A stretch of 64,000 bases of DNA from Cryptomeria japonica. Lineage: Eukaryota > Streptophyta > Pinopsida > Cupressales > Cupressaceae. Of the stretch, positions 21,577 to 34,866 are shown piece after piece. A model generated the notes under the pieces. It worked only from the letters and a program-made list of their open reading frames with translations. It had not been told where the DNA came from and did not search any database. Location of the stretch: contig NC_081413.1 of the NCBI RefSeq assembly GCF_030272615.1, positions 103,698,239-103,762,238 of the forward strand, read 5' to 3'. How positions within the stretch are numbered: the stretch's first letter is position 1; the number at the start of each line of letters is the position of its first letter. The position numbers and the translations under genes were made by a program.

Positions 21577-24537
21577 ATGAGACCGAAAATACCTCAAATA
21601 GACCAGAAGTCTTGGTTAGTTAGTTCCCTGCCTGACATAGGAGATACTTTTCTGTCATCAGTAGACTTAGAGGAGTTCCATGAAAGAGTGTGAAATTCTG
21701 CTAGTTCCCCTTTGATGCAGAAAATTTCAGATAGTGGGTTGGTAGAAGCTGCAGCATTTCCTCCAGTTGTGTCATGTCCAGAACTAGTTTTAGAATGTAT
21801 GAGAAGATATGATCCTGTAGAGAGGTGTATAAGAGACATAGAGGGTAAATTTTTGCTTGCAATTAGTCAGGAGGTTGTTTCCATTATAATGAAAATACTA
21901 GAGAAGGAGCATCTAATTCAGGAAGTAAGGGACATAGTCATTTTATTACATAGAATGCGAGGAAATCAGATAGCCTTTTATTGGGAAGATTGGATGTATT
22001 TCTTTATTCACGTCATTTTTGGCGAAAGGAGATACATAGATTAGGTAGAGTTAATTGCAGAAAGGATGCATGAGGGTTTAAGTTGCTTTGGGAACAAAAA
22101 TTTGCATATGTCCTCTTACCTTATACATTGTTTAGCTTGCACTCGTCAATGGGTAGGTCTGTATCATGAAACTTGGCAGAATGATATGAGGATATATGAA
22201 TATCACCCGCATTTGCAACAACATAGGGCCATGAAAAATAATTGTAAGGTTCATAATATCTTCCTTGGCAGGTTGGTATTTGAGTTGAAAGGAGATATTC
22301 ATAAGAGATTAATTGAGGAAAGTATGCAGTTTATAAATATATATGGTAGCTTTTATATTTAGTTCTCGAGATTCACTTATTTGAGGGTTGGGGGTTTTGA
22401 AGGAGAGCCTTACAAATTGCCAAGATATGTCTTTGACAGGAAAGTATTAATTGAAGTTTGCAGGCAACTCACTCATATAGATAAGAAATATGGGGAAGAA
22501 CACCAAACAGGGGTTTTCTTTCCCATTGAACTGACACATTACATTTGTAACAGTGTCTCAGATGCTTTGAATTTGGAGTTAGAGTTCAAAATTTTTAACT
22601 ATCAGTTGTATTTTCCCCACACTGAGTTTGATACTAAAGGATTTACAATGAAACACTTTACATTTAGGGAGAATTTTTGACATGTACCTGATCTAGAGGA
22701 CTTTTGGGCAGATTGTGTGGATGAGTATGAAGTCCGAAAAAGAGCTCACCTGAGACTCACTGTGCAATAAACTAGGGATTATGGTCTGAAGATAAACACT
22801 GCAAATATTGTAGATGATGAAAATGATTTGCTTGACCCCCAATTTGTTGATGATAGGCAGCAAGGAGTAATACCAGAGATTGACTAGAAAAAAGATGAGG
22901 AAGAATAGATTCAAACCAGGACAATCTTGGTCATTCAAAAAATAGAGAAGTAGCTTAGAAAGCAAAGACTAAGCAGAAGCTCAAGGAAGGATTCAGCCTC
23001 ACCCACGGAGGTCTTGGTATCTAATTCTCTTGTACCATCTTGTGCTGCAGGTTCATAGAAACAGTGAAAAGAAGGACAGAGAGCAAAGATAGTGCAAATC
23101 AAAGAGGAGACAACTTCTGTCAGATTCACTTGCTCTAGAACAAAGGGAAAAAGACAATCCTTGCCTATTGATACTGTGGTGGTTGACCTTGAGAGGGATA
23201 CCACCTCAATTGAACCAATCAAAGAACAACAAGTCCTGGATGATGAGGGTAATAATCGACAGGAATAGGAAGCCTTAAATGAAGTTACTACTATGGTAGA
23301 AAGGGATGGAAAGGAAACTAGAACTGATCCAGATAAGTCTCAACTTCCTTCAGGACCAGTATGGTTAGAAAACATGTTAAGCAGCAAGAAGAGAAACATT
23401 GTTTCAACCTCGATTCCAGTAGAAGACATGGTGAGTAAATGCCTGGGAAAAACTCCTAAAGAAAAGAAGTCCAAAACTATGTCAAAAATTGACTTTGACG
23501 TAGAATATAGTGGGAACTGGATTGCAGAGATTGCACGCCCATTAACAAATGAAAAGACAGAGAACCCTACAGCTCAGGACTTCGCTATTGAAAAGATAAA
23601 TATTGGAACTGCTTCTCAAGCCATAGATGTTCTTCACCTTGAGGCTTCAACAAAGAAGATCATAACCAGGACCTAGAAAGATGAAAAAGATAAGCATCAA
23701 ATGAAAGAGATGTTATGAAGGATGATAGAATATATTGAGGTGATCAATGCTCTGAACCTTCAACCTTTGTCACAGGTTCCAATGTCCTTCGATCCTAAGT
23801 CCCCTGCAAATCAGAAGACTTTGGAGCAAATACAAAAATGTAGGCTGACCACAGAAACTGTGATGGAGTGGTTAGAAAAGATTCAGAAGTCTGGTGCATA
23901 ATACTTTGTTAATCTAAGTAGAGTATATGATGGGGCGATGTAAGTGATGGAGTTGGAAGTTGAAATCATCAATTAGAAGAATGAGGAAGCTAAATGGGCA
24001 TCAAAAGTTGTGTAGATGCGAGAAGTGCAAAATTATGGGGTAATGAAGTTTTTTGCTAAAAAACCTATGGCAAGATTGGATGATAGCATTTTATATGTGT
24101 GCCAGAGGAACATTGAATGAAGAAATTCTTTGATAAAACAGGCTTATGAGGACTTCATGAAATTGATAAATCAACTTGCAGAATTAGTTACTTTCATGAG
24201 AAATGAGCTCGTGCGCATTGGGATAAAATGTCTGAAAGATGATGGAAGAACCCTTGAGATGATTGAGGTTATAACATAATCGTTTAAGAGAAAAATCAAT
24301 TATGTGAAAGAAGCTAAGGGTTTAGTTCCAGATGACTTAAGTGTGATTGCTAATATCGAATCACTCTTGTTTTTATGCATCGGACATCTGGATAGTCACT
24401 CCGACAAAGTTGTAGAAGTTCATAGGGAAAAAGAGGTATGGAAGCAACTATGGCACACGCGGGATTGCTTCATAAGACAATCATTCAACCCTTTGCCATT
24501 GCTCATGCGGATTGGAAGAAAGAAGCAGTTATCATAA
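21577..24537 (+). pseudogene. Unrecognised ~985-codon protein, single frame broken only by stops
   Basis: I do not recognise this protein. From ATG 21577 (MRPKIPQIDQKSW) to TAA 24535 everything reads in frame 1 without a frameshift, interrupted by 19 stops: TAG x10 (22042, 22360, 22885, 22906, 22951, 23056, 23266, 23674, 23974, 24013), TGA x5 (21691, 22678, 23065, 23716, 24118), TAA x4 (22768, 23899, 23941, 24277). Codons 1-400 are globular and tryptophan-containing (QIAFYWEDWMYFFIHV, GGFEGEPYKLPRYVFDRK, DFWADCVDEYEVRKR). The middle (22800-23700) is Lys/Glu/Ser rich and hydrophilic. The end is helical (MKLINQLAELVTFMRNEL). No RT, integrase, transposase or zinc motif is seen. It is probably a mobile-element or repetitive-family ORF; a decayed host gene is the alternative. 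No LTR or TIR was found around it. Confidence 0.6.
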
Positions 24538-26100
24538 CTGCATAGTGATATTTTTCATTGATGATAGATCTTTTTCGCTTGTTAGTTGCAAAACCAATTT
24601 TATTTTTATACTGGTTTCACTGACTTTGCAGGGCGGAAATTGTTGGCTTTCCGTGTTTCCCGTTATAACTATTGCCCAGGTTGTGTCTATATAACTATGT
24701 TTTGGAGACTCTAGAAAGGTCAGAAAAACTGTGATTTTTTCAGGCATAAAACAATATATGTTTATGTTTTTGAATTCCTTGGAACTAGATTGACTGATTT
24801 ATGAATGAAAGTGATTATGGTGTGCAGTCTTTGAATCTGTGTGTTTAAAGATTGGCGATCTTTCTTAAAAATATGCTATGTGCATGATATCATTATTCTT
24901 ATCAGTCGATTCTATGTTTTCTTGAATTCATTGTTATATATACTTGTTAGAAGATTCATTATGGATTGACTTGTGTTGATCCCTCTTGTCCTATGAGGCA
25001 TGAGAGAGTATCGATCAGAATCAATACTGCATTGAACTTGCTTTGATTTGAATTTATGGAATGAACTTGTGTGAGAAATGGAGTCTATGAGCTCTTATTT
25101 AATCTTCAGAATTTTCTCTCTATTTTATATTATGGCATTCCTTTGTGTTGATAGATGAATGCTAAAGCCTTTCTATGCTTTCTGGTTAAAAGTGTCTTCA
25201 ATTCAATATTTTCTGTGTAAAATTCATTGCAAATTATATGAGGAGTTTCCCTCTAATGCAGATGATGGATTTTGATTAGTTCATCCAATTGTTGGTTTAT
25301 TTGCATCCTTTCATTAAGAGGTGTACAGAAGTCATATTATCATTTAGAGGAAATAAATATTATAATTACAAGAAAGGGACAAATCTGTTAACCAACATAT
25401 CTTAAATTCCCTTTTACTTTTATCCATCTTAAATATTAAATTCTTACAAAAAAGATTCATTTAAATCCAAATTTAAATCGACCACTTAAGGTGTTTTAAA
25501 AGCACAAACGATAGGTGCCTAACAACATAGGCTCCCACCATGGAGATAATTAGGATTAATTACTTTTAAAATCCATTTAACATTTTACCCAAAACCCTAA
25601 TGGAATGTGCAATAAACCACAACAATTGGATTTGTTCTTTTCTCTCCATTGGATCTCAGGGTAACTTGGAAAATCCCTAATCCTTAGGGATGCAACATAA
25701 AAGAGGATTTTCTTGTCATTCTTCTTGTTTGATGAAAAAGAAGAAAAGTATGAAGCCAAGTATACAATAGCATGGATTGATTACAAGATAGTAGTATACC
25801 CATTTGAAAAAATTATGTGGCTATTATTTATTTTGTAGATTTCAACCTTATTTATTGAAAACCTAATTTTTTTCTTTTATTCTAGCTTGCTTCTAACTCT
25901 CCTTGTTTGCGCTTATGTGCAGATTTAATGGTAAGTTTCTTGACTGGACAATGACAACAACAATAATAAGAATAATAATAATTAACTTGAAAGAAACATA
26001 TTTATATTTATATATAGTTTTAATATCTCATGAAACCTTGATGTTGAGGGTTTCTACTGGTTAATAACAACAACTATTTTTATATTATTATTTTTTTCAT
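24538..26100. other. Non-coding spacer
   Basis: AT-rich with no recognisable gene. 24538-25300 may be the 3' part of whatever carried the preceding reading frame, but no boundary can be shown. A short frame at 25577-25759 (minus) is not supported. Confidence 0.4.
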
Positions 26101-26127
26101 TGCACAAAGTATAGGAAGGCCCAATTC

Positions 26128-26268
26128 TCCATATGAAGGTTTGTGCCTCCATATGGGAGGACCGCCCCCCTACCCATATGGGAGGTGTGATCCCCCATAA
26201 GGGGCAACACCTTCCCATTATGAGGAGTGTGTTCCCCCATATGGGGCACACCTTCCCATATGGGTGAT
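26128..26268. repeat. Cluster of CCCATATGGG palindromes
   Basis: Six or more copies of cccatatggg or one-base variants (ctccatatgg, cccataagggg, cccattatga) lie in 140 bp, separated by ggtgtgat, gcacacctt or gcaacacctt. Units are arranged so that ggtgtg and cacacc also face each other. Confidence 0.8.
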
Positions 26269-26641
26269 GCCCAAATTAAAACATATAAATAAATTTTATT
26301 TTATTATTATTATTATTTTAATAACCTTGATCATTATTAAATATTATTTTTATATTTTCTTTAATTTAAGAAATGACCTGCACAATCAGGCATACATAAA
26401 ATATATTCTAGTATATTTAGTTTTAATTATGGAATTTTCTAATTGTGGTAAAATACAAATAGATAAGTTGAAAGGTATTATATACAAGTAAATAGATAAG
26501 TATATATGGATTGATACACTAATTTATTTTTATTTCATTTAGATATATAATTTATTTTATAGAAATCTATTAATTTGGTTAATTTCTATCTGTTCGCATG
26601 TAGAATAATGAAATTAAAATATAGATAAATGTGTATACATG

Positions 26642-27825
26642 TGTTGGCAATATTGCATTATAACAGACAATGAAAGATTGTTGGCATTTCATAAGGATAT
26701 TGAGAAGGTTGTTGATGATTATGGATATAACTGATTAAGGATGTTTTATTGTCTTGATATTATTATTTTGTCATTGATGTCAAGAAATTGATTTTCTAAT
26801 TCAGTATGATGTTGCCATATCTTGATAAGTATGATTTAAAGATTATAAAGATGTCAGTAAAAGACACAGGAAAGAATATGATGAATAAGGGGATGAATAA
26901 GGTATTCAATGGACAACTAGTACCGAGTCAGACAATGATGAGATCATGATGTTTTAGATTGTTTTAACATCATACATATGTTGTAAATGCAAAGGTTAAT
27001 ACTATACTATGTTATCAAGCAAAGAACCTAGTCGGTAAACCCTAAGGAACCTAGTTGGTAAAACCTAAGGTTATCGCTATCGGTTAATGAAGGCGGAATG
27101 TCTACCGAGTGAAGTTTAGTATTCACCGAGTTGTTACCGAGTTGTAACCGAGCTATAACAGAATGCATTAAATGTTTGCATGCATTATTTAATGAAGGAA
27201 GCTGATGAGCTGGAACTGATTAAATGATTGGTGAGCCGTGAATGAAGTTTGTTAACGAATCTAAGGCAAAGGAAAGTCGGCATGAAGATCTATAGCCCAG
27301 ATTGAACCGCAATACCTTGGCACAAGTTCCAAGACTAATATGCAAGTTCCAAGGCCAGGTAAAACATTTTCAGATCGAAAGATGCATTGAACCTGGAAAA
27401 GATCAAAGATCTGATGGCTATGATTGATCATGGGAAATGTGATCAAGGAGATTAAGCGGTTACCTAATTGTTTATAAATAGGAAACTGTTGATAAAAAAT
27501 GTATGCGGGCAAGTGTATGCATAGGGATGCTACATAGTGATTACCGAGCACAGAAGCTTGAAGACCTGTTTGAATAACAAAGTATAGAAGCCCAGCAGAT
27601 AGACAAGATTAGTTCTATGTCTAGATTGTATTGAACAAATAGGAATCTGCTTTAGCATTTTAGATGTGAAGTTGCAGATAGATTTTTATTACTGTTATTT
27701 TGTGAAAGTGACAGAAAATCTCTTAACCGAGTGGACTTAACAGTCTTATTTGTAAAACCCTCTAGCAAGGTGACATTATGATTGAGTGTTTGAAATCCTT
27801 TAACAAGGTCACTTGTAACAAGGCA
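26642..27825 (+). repeat. 5' LTR of element C, truncated
   Basis: tgttggcaat onward, matching 32274-33463. The match breaks at gtcactt..taacaagg, where gag sequence begins. TATA box TATAAATA at 27473-27480. Confidence 0.92.
27473..27480 (+). promoter_or_regulatory. TATA box in 5' LTR of element C
   Basis: TATAAATA, conserved exactly in the 3' LTR (33106-33113). Confidence 0.65.
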
Positions 27826-30800
27826 AAGCAAGAACATATTCAAGCAATGATTGAAATAACATCTGCATTGACCGATTCAGAGTTTAATGATCTAGAAGGC
27901 TGCAATGATGCAAAGGCAATGTGGGATAAGCTCATATCAGTATATGGAGGAGATGAACATGTTCAAAGAGCAAAAGTAGATAGTCTAAGAGGACAACTTG
28001 AATCTATGAGGATGAATGAAGGTGAGAATATAACTCAGTACAGTACAAGACTAAAGGAGATTGTCAATCAAATCAAAGGAGCGAGTGGAACTATTGAAGA
28101 AAAGGATATAACAAGTAAGTTGTTAAGAACCCTTCTACCAGCTTATGCAATCTGAGTATCTGCAATCAATGAATTGAGGTCTATACCTAATATGCTAGTT
28201 TCTTTAGATGCTACTATTGGTAAGCTACATGCATTTGAGTTAAGTAACTTTGATAACAGTGGATCTTCGGTGAATAAAGTTGAATCTACATTTAGTTCTT
28301 TTCATCTTGATGAATCTAATGATTTCAATGAAAGAAAGTATAAGTACTATGAAGGAGATCACAGTGGAGCAATTGAAAGATTTCATAAGAACATGGAGGC
28401 AGTACACAAACTGTATGAGGAAATCAGAAAGCAAGAAGAGTTTGAAGCACTATTAGCCAAAAGGTTACCGAGAGGCAAAGGTAAGTATAAAGGAAAACTA
28501 CCTTTGAAATGTTTCAATTGTGATAAGATAGGATATATGGCTTCTAACTATCCTGACAAAGATTCTACTAAAAAGAGAGATTACCAAGATGACAGACAGA
28601 AAGATAATCATTACAGAGGTCACCGAGACTTCAGAAGAAGAGATAGAAAGACATGCCTAATAGCTGATGAAGAATCCAATGATGATAAATCCGATGAGAC
28701 TGATACAGAGGAAGTAGTTTATGTGGCTATCAAAGATGGATCAGATGAAGAAAGGTATGAAGAAAAAGCCCTAATATCTCACATAAACTCTAATGATTCT
28801 TGGATTATAGATAGTGGATTCTCACATCATATGATAGGAGATAAACACAAGTTTGTTATATTAGAAGATTATGATGGAGGCTATGTTAGATTTGGTAATG
28901 ATGCACCATGTCTGATAAGAGGTAAAGGATCTATAACACTTCTTGATAATGCAAGATGCAATGATATTTATTGGATTGAAGGTTTGAAATATAATTTGTT
29001 GAGTGTAGCACAGCTAAACAACACAGGTTACCGAATAGAATTTCAGAAGGGAATTGTCAAAGTTCATGACAAGAATGGAAAGTTAGCTGCTACCAGGACA
29101 CAAACAAAAGGTAACACATTTCACCTTGACTCAACTCAGAATAAGTGTTTGCATGCAAAGATAGATAATACCTAGTTATGGCATAAAAGGTTTTGTCATG
29201 TAAATTTTGATAATCTGATCAAAATAAGCAAGAAGCACCGAGTAAGAGGTCTACCGAGTCTTGAAAAACTTGAGAATGCTATGTGTCGAGGATGCTAGAT
29301 GGGTAAGATGACAAGATCAAGCTTTACAAGTAAGTCTTACACTTCTAAGGGAATTTTAGATCTAGTGCACACTGATCTTTGTTGTCCTATGAAAGTTCAA
29401 AGTTATTATGGTGATATATATTTCATATTATTTGTGGATGACTATTCAAGGATGATGTCAGTAATGTTTTTAAAAGAAAAATTGGAAGCTTTTCAAATGT
29501 TTAAATGGTACAAGGCAAGAGTTTAAAATGAAACGGGAAGACAACTAAAATGTCTTAGATCAGATAGAGGAGGAGAGTTCACATCTGATGAGTTCAACTT
29601 ATTCTGCAATGATCATGGTATTAAAAGACAAGTCTCTGCACTGAGAACTCCACAACAGAATGGAATAGCTGAGAGAAGAAACAAATCTATTGTGGATTGT
29701 GCTAGAACACTGATGATTGAAAAGAAGGTGCCACAAACATTTTGGAGAGAAGCAATAAGCACAACAGTTTACACCTTGAACCGAGTTCAATTGAAGAAAG
29801 ATACTTTGAAGACACCATATGAAATCTAGTATGATAAGAAACCTAATGTAAGTTATTTTAAATTCTTTGGAAGTAGATGCTATGTTCACAAAGATGATAG
29901 AAATGGCAAATTTGATCAGAAAAGTGAAGAAGGAACATTTGTAGGTTATTCTTCTAGAAGCAAAGCATTTAAATGTCTGATCAAATCATCTAACAAAATA
30001 GTAGAAAGTGCAAATGTGAAAATTGATGAATTTGCATAAAGAAATGATGAAGGAAATTCCAAGGAACCAGAAGACTATGATGAATTTGTCTATGTTCAAC
30101 CGAGAAGTCTTACCGAGAAGACTATTGAAGAAAATGAAGAGAATATCCAGTTACCGAGTGATGAAGAAGATCATATAGAGCCTACCAAGCCTGTATTAGC
30201 CAAGTATGTCAGAAGACATCACGCACCAAGTCAGATTATAGGAGATAAGGATGATCCAGTGATGACAAGGAACAAACTAAGATAGAACACATGTTTGATA
30301 TCTGAATTTGAACCGGGAATAGTGAAAAAGGCATTTAACAATGAAGATTGGATAAATGCTATGACAGAAGAGATTGATCAAATTAAGAAGAATGACACAT
30401 GGACACTAATCCCAAGACCGAAGGACAAAAATGTAATCGGTACAAAGTGGATTTTCAGAAACAAGCTAAATGAAAAAGGAGAGGTCATTCGAAACAAAGC
30501 AAGACTAGTTTGCAAAGGTTATGCTCAAGAAGAAGGAATTGATTATGGTGAAACTTTTGCACTTGTTACTAGACTTGAAGGAGTAAGAACATTGTTGGCC
30601 TATGCTTCTTTCAAAAATTTCAAGGTATATCAAATGGATGTCAAATCTGCATTTTTTAATGGAATATTAGAAGAAGAAGTTTTTATTGAACAACCTGAAG
30701 GATTTGTTGAAGACAATAATAAAGATCAGGTATGTAAATTGAACAAAGCTCTATATGGTTTGAAACAAGCACCTAGAGCATGGTATGAAAGATTGCACTC

Positions 30801-31845
30801 TTATTTGATTAAGATTGGTTTTATAAGGACAAGTGAGAATAGCAACATGTACATGAAGAATGATGAAAATGGAATACTGATCTCAGCCATATTTGTTGAT
30901 GATATTATATTTTGTGGCAATGACTCTCTATGCAAGAACTTTGGAAATGAAATGAGCAAATAATTTGAGATGTCATTAATCGGTGAGATAAAATATTTTA
31001 TAGGTTTACAGATACTGCAAATGAAAAATCAGATTTTCATTACTCAATCCAAGTACATAAAGGAAATTTTGAAGAAATTTGGAATGGAGGATTCAAAACC
31101 AGTAAGTACTCCTATGACTACCAACTGTAAATTGTCAAAGAATGATGAATCTGCATCTGTTGATGAGACACTTTACCGATCCATGATTGGAAAGCTACAA
31201 TATGTTGTTCACAACAGACTAGACATAGCACATGCAGTAGGTATAGTTGCAAGATTCTCTACAGATCCTAAGGAAACACACATGATAGCAATCAAAAGAA
31301 TTTTTAGATACTTGAAAGGCACAGAGGATTATGGCTTAGTATATCAAAAAGGAAATGATTTTGATTTAAAAGTTTATACTGATGCTGATTGGGCAGGCAA
31401 CATTGATGACAGAAAAAGAACAAGTGGAGGAGCTTTCTTTTTAGGAGAAAGACTAGTGAGTTGGCTTAGCAAGAAACAAGGATGTGTTTCACAGTCAACA
31501 GCAGAAGCTGAATATGTTGCTGCAGCATTGAATTATACCAACATTGCATGGATCAAACAACTGTTGGAAGGTATAAATGAGAAAGTTACCAAGCCAGTAA
31601 CTATATTCTGTGACAATACTAGTGCCATTAATATTTCAAAGAATCCTGTTATGCACTCTAAGACAAAGCACATCTCTATAAAATATCATTATCTTAGAGA
31701 AGAAGCTCAAGAGAAGAAAGTGGTGTTGGAGTATGTTAGCACAAAGGAACAAATAGTAGATATCTTCACCAAGCCACTACCAAGGGACACTTTTGAATAT
31801 CTCAAAAGTAAGTTAGGGGTCCTACCCCTATCTTCTACTCACTGA
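27826..31845 (+). pseudogene. Copia gag-pol polyprotein of element C, N-terminus deleted
   Basis: A single frame (frame 1) from the LTR/gag junction to TGA 31843, with no frameshift. The first ~80 gag codons are missing. The gag knuckle at about 28510 reads CFNCDKIGYMASNY: the His and last Cys are both Tyr, which abolishes zinc binding. Protease is DSGFSHHM (about 28810). Integrase HHCC lies at about 29180-29300 (WHKRFCHVNF, CRGC), with RSDRGGEF at about 29559 and QQNGIAERRNKS at about 29653. RT carries FVDDIIFCGND (about 30892), and RNase H DADWAGN (about 31381) and CDNTSAINISKNP. Eight premature stops: 28153, 29173, 29296, 29524, 29827, 30037, 30283, 30961. Compared with B, several (28153, 29173, 29296, 29827) are C-to-T or G-to-A changes. 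Confidence 0.93.
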
Positions 31846-32273
31846 CTGAGTTCGGTGCAAGCATCAATCTGATGACTCTATCGAATATCTTTTGGGAGTT
31901 GATGATGATTTATACACTTTAGGATGTTTTCTAAAGGTGTACCGGAAATAATACAGGAAATAATACAGGGAACAGGAATTGAAGACAAAATGCTCTGACC
32001 GAGACACAGTTGATACACAACAGCAGGAAATCACTTCATACAGGACGAAATTATGCTTTAAGTTCTTTACTTTTTGGCATTGTTGTCAAAGGGGGAGAAG
32101 ACTGAGAGAAGACTGGAGATTGGAAAGAAAACTGAAGAAATAGGAGAAGTCTAATGTATGGGGGAGAAATTCTGATGACAGCAAGAGAGCATTTCAGCAT
32201 TTCAGAATCATAGCAATTCGAATCTTTTAAGGTCAAATCAATTGGTTTTGCCATCAATGCCAAAGGGGGAGAT
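31846..32273 (+). other. 3' UTR and polypurine tracts of element C
   Basis: Functional tract aaagggggaga at 32262-32272, next to the LTR. A second tract caaagggggagaag at about 32087-32100, preceded by tttggcattgttgt, lies about 170 bp upstream. Confidence 0.85.
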
Positions 32274-33822
32274 TGTTGGCAATATTGCATTATAACAGAC
32301 AATGAAAGATTGTTGGCATTTCATAAGGATATTGAGAAGGTTGTTGATGATTATGGATATAACTGATTAAGGATGTTTTACTGTCTTGATATTATTATTT
32401 TGTCATTGATGTCAAGAAATTGATTTTCTAATTCAGTATGATGTTGCCATATCTTGAGAAGTATGATTTGAAGATTATAAAGATGTCGGTAAAAGACACA
32501 GGAAAGAATATGATGAATAAGGGGATGAATAAGGTATTCAATGGACAACTAGTACCGAGTCAGACAATGATGAGATCATGATGTTTTAGATTGTTTTAAC
32601 ATCATACATATGTTGTAAAATGTAAAGGTTAATACTATACTATGTTATCAAGTAAAGAACCTAGTCAATAAACCCTAAGGAACCTAGTCGGTAAAACCTA
32701 CGGTTATCGCTATCGGTTAATCAGGGCGGAATGTCTACCGAGTGAAGTTTAGTATTCAATGAGTTGTTACCGAGTTGTAACCGAGCTATAACAAAATGCA
32801 TTAAATGTTTGCATGAGTTATTTAATGAAGGAAGCTGATGAGCTGGAACTGATTAAATGATTGGTGAGCCATGAATCAAGTTTGTTAACGAATCTAAGGC
32901 AAAGGAAAGTCGACATGAAGATCTACAGCTCAGATTGAACTGCAATACCATGGCACAAGTTCCAAGACTAATATGCAAGTTCCAAGGCGGGGTAAAACAT
33001 TTTCAAATCGAAAGATGCATTGAACCTGGAAAAGATCAAAGATCTGATGGCTATGATTGATCATGGGAAATGTGATCAAGGAGATTAAGCAGTTACCTAA
33101 TTGTTTATAAATAGGAAACTGTTGATAAACAATGTATGCGGGCAAGTGTATGCACAAGGATGCTACATAGTGATTATCGAGCACAGAAGCTTGAAGACCT
33201 ATTTGAATAACAGAGTATAGAAGCCCAGCAGATAGACAAGATTAGTTCTATGTCTATATTGTATTGAACAAATAGGAATCTGCTTTAGCATTTTAGATGT
33301 GAAGTTGCAAATAGATTTTTATTACTGTTATTTTGTGAAAGTGACAGAAAATCTCTTAACCGAGTGGACTTAATAGTCTTATTTGTAAAACCCTCTAGAA
33401 AGGTGACATTCTGATTGAGTGTTTGAAATCCTTTAACAAGGTCACTTCTAACAAGGTGAAGATCCTAACAGATCTGAGGGAAATCCCTTAACCGGGTCAC
33501 ATCTAGCAATGTGTTTGTAATCTTTAACAGGATTTGCTTTTAACCGAGCATACTCTAGAAGAGTATATTTCTTAGTGGGTCCGAAATCCCACAGTGGTTT
33601 TTCCCTATTTGGGTTTCCACGTTAAATCTGGTGTTATGAGGTTTATGATGTTTATATGCTTTTGAGTTTGCATGTTTAACAGTTTTGGTTATATTACTGA
33701 AATATATGTTACCGAGGTTGAATCTGATGTTTTTATGGATGATTAAGTTTGTATGATTCACCCCCCCTCTCTCATCTTGTTGGCTATTGGATTTGTACTT
33801 ATATTAAGTATCAGAACTATCA
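32274..33822 (+). repeat. 3' LTR of element C
   Basis: 1,549 bp, tgttggcaat to aactatca, followed by TSD acatg. Full length, so it shows what the 5' copy lost: the segment from about 33463 to 33822 with taaccgggt-type motifs and the ttcaccccccctctct end block. Confidence 0.95.
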
Positions 33823-33827
33823 ACATG

Positions 33828-34866
33828 TAAATAGATGTATACTATAATGCATGAACAAACATTAGGGTAGTATAAGTAAAATCTTTGTAGATTAACTTCA
33901 TAGAAAATAAGAACATATAGAAGTAATGTTTAATTAATATTCAAGTAAACATATTTCACATCACTATTCTACTTTAACAATGAAAATTGAACAAGAATGT
34001 TTTACATTAAATAGAAAGAATATGACATCACAACTATATCCTAGGCTCAAATACCAAAGCAAATAGTACATTTACTATTCTAAGCTCAAACTTATCTATC
34101 ACTTTAAAAATCAGATACAATTGCATTATACAAAATTTACATCGTAATTCAATTAATATTAATTTCTCTATTTGTTTTTAGTAAGTAGATAAAAACTCTT
34201 TTCACATTAGCTAAAATATATTTTTGGAAAGCACTATTTGTAAAACTTCTAATCTGTCCAAAGTTGCTCTCGACACAATATATTCTACATTATACATATG
34301 ATTACAACATAAATCTTTAATGTTGCAACACCATGAACTCCAAAAACTAGCACAACACTTTAATTTTGAAAACCCAATTTGCAACATAAAATAAAAACTG
34401 AGGCCAATGGGGATCTCACCTCCCAGCCATAGGAAAGTATTACTTTGCACGGTTGAGACTCATCTACAGGTTACACTCAAGCCAACCCCAATTGCCACAA
34501 TGTTTAATTTTTTTCCCAAAACACATATACAACATTGAACAATAACATAATAAATAATTTAAGATTTACATCCATACTATATTCATTTTACAAGTCTAAC
34601 ACATCACACCCACACAAGGAGAGTATGTCTCTCACCCTCAAAAGGGTGTAGGGGGCACATCCTAGGGTAAAATAAATATATATATATCGTTTCCCTTATA
34701 ACTTCGAATCATAAACATGTGCATGCATCAAATGGAATTCCACAATATCATAGTGCTATTCATACAACATAATAAGTCCTTGGATATTCATTCCTTGTTC
34801 AATAGCATAATTTAACATAATATCATGGTGGTATTCATACCACAAAATAAGCCCATGGGTACTCAT
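33828..34866. other. Non-coding spacer
   Basis: No gene. A ~70-bp imperfect tandem duplication sits at about 34748-34862 (attcata(c/a)aac.taataagtcc and attcataccacaaaataagccc). 34380-34680 resembles gypsy-LTR style sequence (tctcacctcccagcc, gtctctcaccctcaaaagggtg) but no termini are definable. Confidence 0.4.

Larger units (their letters stand above)
26642..33822 (+). mobile_element. Element C: Ty1/copia LTR retrotransposon with truncated 5' LTR
   Basis: 7,181 bp between TSDs acatg at 26637-26641 and 33823-33827. 3' LTR 32274-33822. The 5' LTR starts at 26642 and stops matching near 27825, where the sequence jumps into gag, so the last ~360 bp of LTR, the PBS and the gag start are missing. 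By eye the LTRs differ at only about 4% of sites, so this is the youngest copia element here. It is related to B and G but a distinct family: its LTR uses accgag where B and G use accggt. Confidence 0.93.
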
